In this document: positions 11,941-25,200 of the stretch, in pieces | How positions within the stretch are numbered: position 1 is the first letter of the stretch | Layout: each line of letters starts with the position of its first letter | From: Girardinichthys multiradiatus | Taxonomy: Eukaryota; Chordata; Actinopteri; Cyprinodontiformes; Goodeidae | DNA length: 64,000 nt | Direction: 5' to 3' | Assembly (NCBI RefSeq): GCF_021462225.1 | Contig: NC_061817.1 | Location: forward strand, 12,075,936 to 12,139,935 | Position numbers and translations under genes: made by a program | The notes under the pieces: model-generated | Seen by the model: only the letters and a program-made list of their open reading frames with translations | Database searches by the model: none | What the model was told of the DNA's origin: nothing

Positions 11941-13210
11941 CAGTGGTTGGACAATGAAACTGAAACACCTGTCATTTTAGTGTGGGAGGTTTCATGGCTA
12001 AATTGGACCAGCCTGGTAGCCAGTCTTCATTGATTGTACATTGCACCAGTAAGAGCAGAGTGTGAAGGTTCAATTAGCAGGATAAGAGCACAGTTTTGCT
12101 CAAAATATTGAAATGCACACAACATTATGGGTGACAAACCAGAGTTAAAAAGAGGACAAATTATTGGTGCATGTCTTGCTGGCGCATCTGTGACCAAGAC
12201 AGCAAGTCTTTGTGATGTATCAAGAGCCACGGTATCCAGGGTAATGTCAGCATACCACCAAGAAGGACGAACCACATCCAACAGGATTAACTGTGGACGC
12301 AAGAGGAAGCTGTCTGAAAGGGATGTTCGGGTGCTAACCCGGATTGTATCCAAAAAACATAAAACCACGGCTGCCCAAATCACGGCAGAATTAAATGTGC
12401 ACCTCAACTCTCCTGTTTCCACCAGAACTGTCCGTCGGGAGCTCCACAGGGTCAATATACACGGCCGGGCTGCTATAGCCAAACCTTTGGTCACTCATGC
12501 CAATGCCAAACGTCGGTTTCAATGGTGCAAGGAGCGCAAATCTTGGGCTGTGGACAATGTGAAACATGTATTGTTCTCTGATGAGTCCACCTTTACTGTT
12601 TTCCCCACATCTGGGAGAGTTATGGTGTGGAGAAGCCCCAAAGAAGTGTACCACCCAGACTGTTGCATGCCCAGAGTGAAGCATGGGGGTGGATCAGTGA
12701 TGGTTTGGGCTGCCATATCATGGCATTCCCTTGGCCCAATACCTGTGCTAGATGGGCGCGTCACTGCCAAGGACTACCGAACCATTCTTGAGGACCATGT
12801 GCATCCAATGGTTCAAACATTGTATCCTGAAGGCGGTGCCGTGTATCAGGATGACAATGCACCAATACACACAGCAAGACTGGTGAAAGATTGGTTTGAT
12901 GAACATGAAAGTGAAGTTGAACATCTCCCATGGCCTGCACAGTCACCAGATCTAAATATTATTGAGCCACTTTGGGGTGTTTTGGAGGAGAGAGTCAGGA
13001 AACGTTTTCCTCCACCAGTATCACGTAGTGACCTGACCACTATCCTGCAAGAAGAATGGCTTAAAATCCCTCTGACCACTGTGCAGGACTTGTATATGTC
13101 ATTCCCAAGACGAATTGACACTGTATTGTCCGCAAAAGGAGGCCCTACACCATACTAATAAATTATTGTGGTCTAAAACCAGGTGTTTCAGTTTCATTGT
13201 CCAACCCCTG
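11941..13210 (+). mobile_element. Structurally intact Tc1/mariner element of DD36E type
   Basis: The 1270-bp element has short terminal inverted repeats of about 30 bp: the left starts CAGTGGTTGGACAATGAAAC and the right, reversed, starts CAGGGGTTGGACAATGAAAC. It is flanked by TA at 11939-11940 and 13211-13212, the target duplication expected of this superfamily. A single uninterrupted transposase gene fills it. Catalytic spacing (36 residues) sets it apart from the other Tc1 copies here. The DD36E group has been described as the Incomer family; assignment to it is from the spacing and needs a phylogeny. Confidence 0.9.
12127..13158 (+). CDS. DD36E Tc1/mariner transposase, full length
   Basis: A 343-residue open frame. 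The N-terminus carries a helix-turn-helix DNA-binding region (residues about 8-50, with ASVTKTASLCDVSRATVSRV) and a basic GRKRKLSERD linker. The catalytic core shows D152 in VLFSDES, D243 in YQDDNAPIHTA and E280 in NIIEPLW. Counting residues gives 36 between the second D and the E, against 34 in classical Tc1; the extra two lie in the EHESEVEHLPW loop. The frame ends SAKGGPTPY just before the right repeat. No stop or frameshift is present, so the enzyme could be functional. A 114-bp fragment of the same gene lies at 54167-54280. Confidence 0.93.
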   Translation: MGDKPELKRGQIIGACLAGASVTKTASLCDVSRATVSRVMSAYHQEGRTTSNRINCGRKRKLSERDVRVLTRIVSKKHKTTAAQITAELNVHLNSPVSTRTVRRELHRVNIHGRAAIAKPLVTHANAKRRFQWCKERKSWAVDNVKHVLFSDESTFTVFPTSGRVMVWRSPKEVYHPDCCMPRVKHGGGSVMVWAAISWHSLGPIPVLDGRVTAKDYRTILEDHVHPMVQTLYPEGGAVYQDDNAPIHTARLVKDWFDEHESEVEHLPWPAQSPDLNIIEPLWGVLEERVRKRFPPPVSRSDLTTILQEEWLKIPLTTVQDLYMSFPRRIDTVLSAKGGPTPY

Positions 13211-13212
13211 TA

Positions 13213-14159
13213 TAGCAGCAAGACGTCACATGCTCGTACGTCAATGCCATCGCCGTATTGTGTGGGATTTTTTTGGATGCAAGAAAGATGGGCAAAACAG
13301 TTCAGTTCCAAGGATTTTTGGTCAAACTGTGTGACTGTGAATTCTTTTGTAATACTGGGAGCAGGTTCTTATTTTCTATTGATTAAAGTTCTTAAATGCC
13401 AAATACAACAGTTTCTTTGATATTTAACCACCAGTTATTTGTTGCACTTAATTGTTTTAGATTAAAAAAAAATTACTTTCACATCAGAGAAAGATAATCT
13501 TTGTAAATTCAAAGTGCAGTTTTATATGCTGCTGTTTTCCTAAGAGAAACAGCTATCCAAACCAACCTGGCCCAATGTGAAAAAGTAGCAACATCCCGGT
13601 CTGATTACTGCCAATTAAGAAATTAGATAATTAGACCAAGTCTAACAACATGAAGTGGGCTAAAAGATCTCAAAATATAGATGAGAAACCGCAATGACCT
13701 GTCTAGGCAAGGCAAGATTATTTATGTAGCACATTTAAGGAACAAGACAATTTAAAGTGCTTTACACGATGAAAAAAAACAGTGAGAAAAAAGAACCATG
13801 ATTAGGGAAACTGAAGAAAAGTTGTACTACAGACAAAAAATAAATGAAATTTAATATTTAGGACTGAATGTCGGATAAATCTAAAGTTTCATTGATGCAC
13901 TCAGTACTTTTTGGTCCATGTTTGTTGCCATGAAGTCAAACGTTTGCCTCACTCAACCACCGAGGGGAAGAAAGGGGTCTACCAGGCATCATTTAATGTC
14001 AGGGCAAAAACTGCATCGATGACTAAAAATAACATGTTTATTCTAAAAGTTTATTCTATGTTTAGTTGTTTTTTTAAGCACACTATAGAAGAACCCGTTC
14101 CTAGGCGTATTGCTTTCCAAAGAGAGCTTGTAACAACTCTCCAATAGCTACACCAAAAA
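13213..14159. other. Spacer upstream of rpsa with a short LINE tail
   Basis: No gene is recognised. At 13706-13775 the sequence GCAAGATTATTTATGTAGCA and following bases is the reverse complement of a LINE 3' tail like that at 4120-4180. The rest is AT-rich without clear repeat ends. Confidence 0.45.
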
Positions 14160-14266
14160 AACAGACCAATCACGCTCTTGGAAACTGAGTATAAAAACTA
14201 CGTCATTTCCTCCCAGCGTCCTCTTTTTCACCGTGTGCTCAGATTTCCATACGGCGTTGTTTCGTG
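14160..14266 (+). promoter_or_regulatory. rpsa: rpsa core promoter and TOP-type first exon
   Basis: A CCAAT motif (ACCAATCACG, about 14165), a TATA-like TATAAAAAC (14190-14198) and then the pyrimidine run TCCTCTTTTTC at about 14219 form a typical ribosomal-protein promoter. Transcripts starting in the pyrimidine run would carry a 5' TOP motif, which places translation under mTOR/LARP1 control in vertebrates. The non-coding exon would end at 14266 before GTGAGT and join the acceptor at 15024. Confidence 0.7.
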
Positions 14267-15036
14267 GTGAGTTTTAAACAGTTTTATTTAGTCAATAAAT
14301 CAACGAAAATAAGACCGACGACCGAAATGAATGGCAGGTTGTTTTATTATGAAGCAGCAAGACCACCTTATTACCGCGTATTTGGTCTAAAAGATAATTT
14401 AATCCCGTCTTAATGACAATGCTAACATCCGGAGCTAACGCGCTAGCTTTGAACACGCGTTCGTGTCAGTGTTCTTCTTTACTTACTAAGACTTCCTCAT
14501 TGTACGCAAAGCAAATCCCGTACAGAATAGTGTCACAATGCTGGGATGGATGGCTGTAGTTGTGCTCCAACAGGCTGTTTTTAACTTTGACATTTTAACT
14601 TGAAGAATCTTGTGTGAAGGCTACATTTTTAGTCCAGTTCCGTTAGCCACTTCATACCTAGTTACCACATATTTCTTTGAAATTGGAAGTTTTCGGTTGG
14701 AAAAACGGCAATAATCACAGCTAAACACCCTTGAAGTGAACCCATTTTAAGACATTTGACAATGATAAAATAGGGCAGTTAAAATGGCTTTAAGTGACCT
14801 TACTGCGGTCTGAAATTTGAGTCATAATTAGATTTCCTTATAATACTGAGTAGAATATAGACGGTGTAATCCTACTTTTAGTGAGTGTCAGAACACCGGG
14901 GTGTACAAATTAATGTTTAATTTTGTCATTTGTCATCCTGATAATTTCTTTGCACTTTCAACTAAAAAGACAAGTCGATGTTGTGTAACTTGTCCATTAT
15001 TTAAAAGGTCTCCATGTCTTGCAGCTCTCCCACTAA

Positions 15037-17510
<2,474 letters not shown>

Positions 17511-17525
17511 ACCAGTGAACACAAC

Positions 17526-17531
17526 AATAAA
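17526..17531 (+). terminator. rpsa: Poly(A) signal of rpsa
   Basis: AATAAA lies 16 bp after the rpsa stop codon, followed by a T/G-rich stretch (TTGGTTGTTTTTGTCTTG). The very short 3'UTR is usual for ribosomal protein mRNAs. Confidence 0.85.
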
Positions 17532-17554
17532 AGTGTTACACTTTAACTTGGTTG

Positions 17555-18385
17555 TTTTTGTCTTGTTGTTTTCTAAAACCTGCTAATGTCAAACATAACC
17601 TGAGGTTATGATGTCATTAACTACTAACCAAAACAATAATGAAATATTAATGACCAGATCACCTCCTGGCTTTGGCAGTTTGGTATTGATCATATTGTGA
17701 CTTTATTCATTATTTATGCCAGTACTTTTTTAAAAATTTGTATAAACTGTTCAGTTTACAAGGCAGCAGTACACCACAGATGTCACCCCAGGGCACTTCA
17801 CAAGACAGACTGATCCAGTATACAGAATGATAAATCTCATCAAACACATTAACATTTAACTATGGGTTATATTCTGGTCCTTGTTATGCAATGGAGGCAA
17901 GTGGTTTATTCCAGCTGGTAATGTAATCTAAGGAGGTCCAGCTGTCTGCTGCAATCCCTCCTGGGCAAGATTGCGGCAGCAGTGGACTTTGCAGTAATCA
18001 CTTGTGTGTAAATTGATTACAGGGTTAAAACGTGTCCTTGCCCCAGCTGGGAGATCTGAATGCAAACCACTCCTTCCAGGCACCTTGGTGCACGGCAACT
18101 AATCTGGAAACTGAAACAATGAATGTGAATATTTTACCGTGAATAACCCCACTGAGGGACCAACAAAGGACTCCATCCTGTTATTCTAGGGCAGGATCTG
18201 CAGATCCTAAAAACTTTGATAAATAATATAGAAGTGGGCAAAGGCCAGTTTTACCAGTTCTTAACATTGCATAGAATGTCCACAACAGACTGGCACTAAA
18301 GCTAGAAGGCCCAATTTTTCTTTTGTATTTCTTACTTTCAGGTTGCAAATGTTGCTTTTGTTGATGCAACAGGCTGTTCTGCATG
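17555..18385. other. Intergenic DNA with faint repeat traces
   Basis: No gene is recognised. Around 17745-17830 the words AGATGTCACCCCAGGGCACT resemble the stretch at 44560-44600, suggesting an old dispersed repeat shared by both places. No termini are visible. Confidence 0.35.
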
Positions 18386-18715
18386 TACAGGTCCTTCTCA
18401 AAAAATTAGCATATTGTGATAAAGTTCATTATTTTCCATAATGTCATGATGAAAATTTAACATTCATATATTTTAGATTCATTGCACACTAACTGAAATA
18501 TTTCAGGTCTTTTATTGTCTTAATACGGATGATTTTGGCATACAGCTCATGAAAACCCAAAATTCCTATCTCACAAAATTAGCATATCATTAAAAGGGTC
18601 TCTAAACGAGCTATGAACCTAATCATCTGAATCAACGAGTTAACTCTAAACACCTGCAAAAGATTCCTGAGGCCTTTAAAACTCCCAGCCTGGTTCATCA
18701 CTCAAAACCCCAATC

Positions 18716-19723
18716 ATGGGTAAGACTGCCGACCTGACTGCTGTCCAGAAGGCCACTATTGACACCCTCAAGCAAGAGGGTAAGACACAGAAAGAAATTT
18801 CTGAACGAATAGGCTGTTCCCAGAGTGCTGTATCAAGGCACCTCAGTGGGAAGTCTGTGGGAAGGAAAAAGTGTGGCAGAAAACGCTGCACAACGAGAAG
18901 AGGTGACCGGACCCTGAGGAAGATTTTGGAGAAGGGCCGATTCCAGACCTTGGGGGACCTACGGAAGCAGTGGACTGAGTCTGGAGTAGAAACATCCAGA
19001 GCCACCGTGCACAGGCGTGTGCAGGAAATGGTCTACAGGTGCCGCATTCCCCAGGTCAAGCCACTTTTGAACCAGAAACAGCGGCAGAAGCGCCTGACCT
19101 GGGCTACAGAGAAGCAGCACTGGACTGTTGCTCAGTGGTCCAAAGTACTTTTTTCGGATGAAAGCAAATTCTGCATGTCATTCGGAAATCAAGGTGCCAG
19201 AGTCTGGAGGAAGACTGGGGAGAAGGAAATGCCAAAATGCCAGAAGTCCAGTGTCAAGTACCCACAGTCAGTGATGGTCTGGGGTGCCGTGTCAGCTGCT
19301 GGTGTTGGTCCACTGTGTTTTATCAAGGGCAGGGTCAATGCAGCTAGCTATCAGGAGATTATGGAGCACTTCATGCTTCCATCTGCTGAAAAGCTTTATG
19401 GAGATGAAGATTTCATTTTTCAGCACGACCTGGCACCTGCTCACAGTGCCAAAACCACTGGTAAATGGTTTACTGACCATGGTATCACTGTGCTCAATTG
19501 GCCTGCCAACTCTCCTGACCTGAACCCCATAGAGAATCTGTGGGATATTGTGAAGAGAACGTTGAGAGACTCAAGACCCAACACTCTGGATGAGCTAAAG
19601 GCCGCTATCGAAGCATCCTGGGCCTCCATTAGACCTCAGCAGTGCCACAGGCTGATTGCCTCCATGCCACGCCGCATTGAAGCAGTCATTTCTGCAAAAG
19701 GACAACCTTCAAATAATACATGA
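18716..19723 (+). CDS. Tc1-like transposase (DD34E) with altered C-terminus
   Basis: A 335-residue frame matching the copy at 1939 except for six residues and the tail. The catalytic residues D148, D238 and E273 are all present, as are the helix-turn-helix and GRKR linker. After AVISAKG the usual FPTKY is replaced by QPSNNT because the last codons fall in a new inverted repeat (19701-19739) that supplies the stop. Whether the changed tail affects function is unknown. G106 in the linker region is V here. Confidence 0.9.
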   Translation: MGKTADLTAVQKATIDTLKQEGKTQKEISERIGCSQSAVSRHLSGKSVGRKKCGRKRCTTRRGDRTLRKILEKGRFQTLGDLRKQWTESGVETSRATVHRRVQEMVYRCRIPQVKPLLNQKQRQKRLTWATEKQHWTVAQWSKVLFSDESKFCMSFGNQGARVWRKTGEKEMPKCQKSSVKYPQSVMVWGAVSAAGVGPLCFIKGRVNAASYQEIMEHFMLPSAEKLYGDEDFIFQHDLAPAHSAKTTGKWFTDHGITVLNWPANSPDLNPIENLWDIVKRTLRDSRPNTLDELKAAIEASWASIRPQQCHRLIASMPRRIEAVISAKGQPSNNT

Positions 19724-19739
19724 TTATTTGAAGGTTGTC
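19701..19739. repeat. Perfect 17-bp inverted repeat at the transposase stop
   Basis: GACAACCTTCAAATAAT (19701-19717) and its exact complement (19723-19739) flank the loop ACATG. In the copies at 1939 and 63638 the right arm sequence exists (with one base difference) but the left arm is absent; ordinary C-terminal coding sequence and the stop codon stand there instead. The left arm therefore appears newly made from the right arm as template. Confidence 0.9.
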
Positions 19740-19986
19740 GTTTTTTTTGTATTAAAAACACTTTTCTTTTATTGGTCGGATGAAATATGCTAATTTTGTG
19801 AGATAGGAATTTTGGGTTTTCATGAGCTGTATGCCACAATCATCCGTATTAAGACAATAAAAGACCTGAAATATTTCAGTTAGTGTGCAATGAATCTAAA
19901 ATATATGAATGTTAAATTTTCATCATGACATTATGGAAAATAATTAACTTTATCACAATATGCTAATTTTTTTAGAAGGACCTGTA

Positions 19987-20470
19987 TATGTAAGGCAGGT
20001 GTATCCAAAAGGTAGATTCTGCGCGGTTTTTAGGTACAACACAAAATATTTTAGCTTTTTCTTTTAATTCCATAGTAAACTGGAACACATCTGTTCAGTG
20101 GCTTTTACTGAAAGGGAGATTTTGGTGCACCTAAATCTGCTTTTAATTAATGTATTAAACTTGGCTAAGGTGTTTTCAAAGAGAGTGAACAAATTCCTGT
20201 TCTGACTGCTTAGAATAGATGTTCTTTAATTATTATTTTTTCCAATCAAGTCCAAAAGGATTTGCAAACTGGACGCCTTTGTTTTAATTAGGCAAATGAA
20301 CAAAACTCTTTGTAAATCTTTTAGCTAACATTATTAAAAACAAATAAAAATCGGATTTTTTGTGATTAAAGTATTTGTTTTATGTTTTTTTGGCCCTGTA
20401 ATATTTCCAAAAATGTTCTTTCCTCATGATGCCATCTAGCTGCCATCTTCTACCTCAAAGAAAGCTCCTC
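19987..20470. other. AT-rich spacer upstream of ubn2
   Basis: No gene or defined repeat is seen between the Tc1 element and the CpG-rich ubn2 start. Confidence 0.4.
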
Positions 20471-20479
20471 CATGCGGCC

Positions 20480-20937
20480 CACGGAGGCCACTGAACGTCG
20501 CGCCTGTGCAGAACAATCATCTCCGCCACATTCGCGCTTATCTGTCAGGGGGGCGTGTTCCGACGTTGCCATTGGCCCATCTCGGTTCCTCTTCCTCTTT
20601 CTTTTCATACGCCCTGCCTCTGAATAATGATAATAATGATCAAGATGGCTACTTCAAAATCTTCTCTGCTGTAGCTAAACACCAGTTTCATGTAAATGCT
20701 CAAAATTGCGATTTCTTTATGTTTAAGACCCTCGTATGCGACGGGGCAGAGCCACGGATAATACTACATGGATCACAGCGGATTCAGGAGGGACTAAAGT
20801 CGCTGTGTTGCCCCGGAGCACCCATTCCGAACAAGCTAACTAGCTAGCAGCACCCGTCGAGACTCTCCGGTTCAGCTTTCCTAGCAGCTGCCGCTCCCGC
20901 GGTTCGTGTGGCCGCTCGCCGGAGCGCAGAGCGCCAA
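20480..20937 (+). promoter_or_regulatory. ubn2: Probable ubn2 promoter and 5'UTR, CpG-rich
   Basis: GC content and CpG frequency rise from about 20480 and stay high through exon 1 (to 21258), unlike the AT-rich surroundings. No TATA box is evident. This is the usual look of a vertebrate housekeeping promoter; the exact start site cannot be read from sequence. Confidence 0.5.
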
Positions 20938-22165
20938 ATGGCAGAGCCGAGGAAAGTGCCGTTCGTCACCATCTCTTCCTTCAGCGCTCCGCAGCCGCAG
21001 CAGACCCCAGAGCTCAACAAGAAGCGCCGCCGCGAGGACGAGGCCGCCGACATCACTTTGGGGAAAGATGGAGGTGGAGGTGTAGCGGCGGTCGGGTCGG
21101 GAGGTTCCGGAGGTCTGTTTGGCAACACCAAAGGAGGCGACGTCGACAGCGGGGAGACGAAGGCCACCTTCCGCCTCAACCTGACGCTGAGCGAGCCGAA
21201 CGAGAAGGGCTCGTCCGAGTTCAACTACGGCGAGCTGGTCCAGTCAACTCCTTCTCAGGTTAGAGACCAACAAGCGTGACCGTAGACACCATTATGGTGG
21301 TAAGGATACAGTGAAGCTTCCCTCTGCGCTACCTGCTCTGCAGTTTTGTTTAGATGGTTGTTTTTGTTTTTTTTTTTTTACTTTTATTCATCTAATTATT
21401 AGGGCGGAAAACATAAATCAAGATTATTTAGGCCGATTTAAAATTTTAGGAAACACAAGAATTTTTTTTTTCTTTTACAAATTAGCATAAAAAACAAAGC
21501 AGGCTGCGATGCCCCCAATGAACTGTCTAAACAAACCTCACTGTCAGTCTTTTAAAAACAGTTTACATTAGTCCCCTTATTTCCTCAGAAGATAGATCTG
21601 TCATTTCTTTGTTGTCCGAAAGCCTCCAGGACCGATCCTGCGTGTTTTAAGGTCCTGAGGTTGCGCTCTGTGATGGCCCCGCCTGTGGCCCCTGAAGAGC
21701 CTGGTTTCGGATCAATGTCATGTTGACATGCCCAATCGGTCCATGAGGAGCTTTAGAGATGATGACTGCAGCTTGTTTTCTGGTGTTTGTTGATAACATA
21801 TAGCAGCCCAGTCCAAGCCTCAATTTAACCTCTACACAAGCAAATCTTTGGATACATCACACAGTTTCTGCTACCTTTTGATAACAATAGTTTAATGACT
21901 TTTGCTTATACTGTGACTCAGTGTTCACTCCCAGATTAAAGCTACTAAGCAAGTTTCCTGTTAAATCAAGCAAACTCCCTTTAGATAAATAGATTGCCTC
22001 AAACAAACAATTTCATGACAAGTTTTATTATGTATTTTGCTGTTTCGTTGCATATACTTTATTAAGATAGGACCTTCTACCAGAGAAACCAGCATACATA
22101 TGCACATGCCTCTGGTGACATCACATAAGGCATATGGCAACTAATTGGTTCTTTTGAGTACATCC

Positions 22166-22203
<38 letters not shown>

Positions 22204-25200
22204 TTTGCTTTATTTTGAGGTTTTCAATCAAATTCCTCCTTTTAAGAGTGTTTACTTGTGGTTTGTAAAACTGCAGGAAAACATTTCAGTGTTATTTAAG
22301 AACACTGCATGCATTCAGGAGAATTTGGAAGTTATTTGAGGAGGATCCAGGCAGACTGGGATGAAACTAGAATGCTTTAGAATTTATTTCAAAATAAATC
22401 AAAATTCATTTGTCTGTAATAGTGTTTTTTTAATGCCAGAGGATCAGCTCCATTCTTGTGCCTCTTGTGATGTCATCAACCCATATGCCCTTTAGGCAGA
22501 ATTGGTAGTTTTTTTTTTTTTTCCTTCAGTTCCCTTTTTTTAAAAACGTTGTATTTTTGTCAGATCATGCTGTGGAAATCCATAGTTCATCACTTCATTA
22601 GCTGTGTTCTACTGTCACTGTAGATTTGTTAGACGAAATTAATAAATAAACCTGTAGAGATCATATTTAAATGTGTAGTGGTCTAATAAGAACTCCATAA
22701 CGTCCCGTATATCTTCATCAAGTGCAATCAAACATGTTACAAGTATAAAAACCTAAACTTAGAAGCCGAAATAAAACTTGTGTGTGTGAAGTCCTGTGAC
22801 ACATTGAGGTTTCTGATCAGGACCTTTTGGGTCATGCAATCCAAACACTAGCTTTAATATTGAGCACCCCTGTAGCGCCCAATGAGTTCTGCATGTTTTT
22901 CAGATGATGATGATGTTTAAAAACAAAAATAAAAGAGGTAATCAGTTTCTCTTTTTGTTTCTCAGGTAAAGCCTGCAGGTTCCACGGTACCTAAAGGCCT
23001 CACTCCTCCCCTGGACCCCAGCGACCCGCTTGCTGATGACGAGAAGGAGAGGAAGGAGGTAGAGGAGCTCGCCAGGAAATTTGAGAGCAAATATGTAAGC
23101 AGATTTTCCCTGAGATGCGTCTTTGTTTTCTGTCTAGCAGTAAATACGTGTGACACTTGAGTGAGATCCATTGGTTTTTGCCTTGTTAAAACAAGTTCTC
23201 ACAAGTTGACATTTAACAAATGCAGATATTCAAAGAGTGCGTGAACTGGGTTGGAACCGGACTCAGATGGATTTGTGTTTGTTTGCTATTGACATGTCCT
23301 GAGGTGATTAGAAAGATATAAACATTGAATTTCCTTTCCCAATCCTTCTGGGCGGGTGGGGTTTTATATTTGTGTATAATTAAACACCACTGCACCTGAT
23401 AGTGCTATAGAATAACTGACAATACCCTTTTACTGGAGAATGTATCAGAAAACGTGACTTCATGCTAAAATAGGTTGTTTTTTGTGAGATTTGTAGCAAT
23501 TTGTTTTCTGGGTTTTTCTGATCCATCTGCTTGTGTTTGCAGGGAGGTGGCACAAAAAAGAAAAAAAAGGACAGGATGCAGGATCTCATCGACATCGGTT
23601 ATGGTTACGATGAAACTGACCCCTTTATAGACAATTCAGAGGCCGTGAGTGGTGTAGTCTGTTATGCATGTTACACAATATGAAAACGTTGTAAAAAGCA
23701 ATGCCAGTCTTCTTTAGTGTGTGGGATTTACAATAAAACTAACTGGGAACCTTCTTTCCTGTTCTGCTGTAGCTTAATATTGCGTGTCATGGCAGGTTTG
23801 CTTTAATTTAAAATTTCTCTGTTGACTTCAGTATGATGAGCTGGTCCCAGCTTCTCTCACCACAAAACACGGAGGCTTCTACATCAACACGGGGACTCTA
23901 CAGTTCAGGGCAGCATCGGACTCTGAAGGGGAGAACACAAACACAGAGGATCATCGCTTCAAGGTTGGTTTCTTTTCTCCAGAGCATTTACAAGCATCAA
24001 TTAAAACTGTTGCTATACTGCAAATGGACACCTAATGCAGCAGCAAATGGTAAACCCAATGCTTCTTCTTTTGAACATTGTTATAGAAGGTGAAAGATGG
24101 CGAAGAGCGAGTGATTAAAAAGCGCCGGAAAAAGCAAGATGGTGGAATTCTGGAGGACAAGAAACCCAGAAAAAATAAAGTACCAAAGCCTGGGTGAGGT
24201 TCTAAAACATGTTGAAAGTATTTAGTTATGAGTCTTAAACTCCGCAAATCTGGCCTTTCTGGAACAGATGAGACCCAAATTGAACTTTTAGCCCAAGCAT
24301 GAAGGGTTATTTGTGGCACATCCCCACGTTGATACATGGTAGAGGCAGAATCATGCTGTGGGGATACTTTTCTTCAGCGGGGGCAGGGAAGCTTGTCAGA
24401 GTTGATAGAAAGGATGGATGGAGCCGTCTGTTTTGGAAAGAAGACTGGACAAAGCTGGTAGACATACCTGGTTCTACAAAGTCAAGATTTGGGGGATTGA
24501 ATACAAACACACCACACTTTTCAGTTTTTTATTTGTATTTGGCTCACTTCCCTGTTGTTTGTGCCTGCAGCGTTTCGGCTCTGAGCATTCACCGGCCCGA
24601 GAAGAAGAAGAGGAAGAAGCTGATGAAGGACTCCCTGCACCTGGCTAACATGCTACGCCGCTTCACCAGGGAGAAGGAGGAGATGCGCAAAAAGAACCTG
24701 CCCGCCGCTCCCGGTCTGCCACGAGCCAACACCAAAGTGCCCGGCGCCAACAGCACAGTCATCAGCGCCCATCCGAAGATCGCCGGAAGCAACGACTGCA
24801 ATATAACGGACCTGACCGACGAACAGGCTGTCTTGTCGCTACTGGGCTCCGCCAATAATGACCAACTGCAGGACATGATGGGTGACCTGGACTTCGGGAT
24901 GCTGGATTCGCCTCAGCCCAGCAGTCCTTCACAGGGGGAGAACGGGTCCTTCGGGTCAGGGCAGAAAGCAGGTCGATTGTTGCAGGGCAATGTGATGACC
25001 CCTCCTCCTCTGCCCTGTGGACTGCCAGGCCCTCTTGCAAAGCGCATTGAAGACTTAAGAGCGGTATGGACCTTTCTTCTTCACTGCAGTGTCTGGGTTG
25101 TACAGAAAATCGCTCCGTAACATTTTGGGCAAAGTGTTTTTGTTTTGCTTGTCAGCTTAATCATTTTAGCCCCTAAACACACCTGATAATGTTGAATTTT

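Larger units (their letters stand above)
18388..19984 (+). mobile_element. Complete Tc1-like transposon copy A2 with 200-bp inverted repeats
   Basis: The 1597-bp element starts CAGGTCCTTCTCAAAAAATT and ends with the complement, flanked by TA at 18386-18387 and 19985-19986. The terminal inverted repeats run 18388-18587 and 19785-19984. Each repeat carries the word AAATTAGCATAT at both its outer and inner end, the IR/DR layout in which two transposase-binding sites sit in each end. Both ends are complete, so it could be moved if active transposase is present. Confidence 0.93.

Noticed and set aside
11663..11980. 105-residue frame before the DD36E element
   Set aside because: It runs into the transposon terminus, has no recognised domain and no splice context.
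21259..22965. Possible extra ubn2 exon in intron 1
   Set aside because: The joined exons 20938-21258 and 22966-23094 already preserve frame and the family order; no conserved block appears between.
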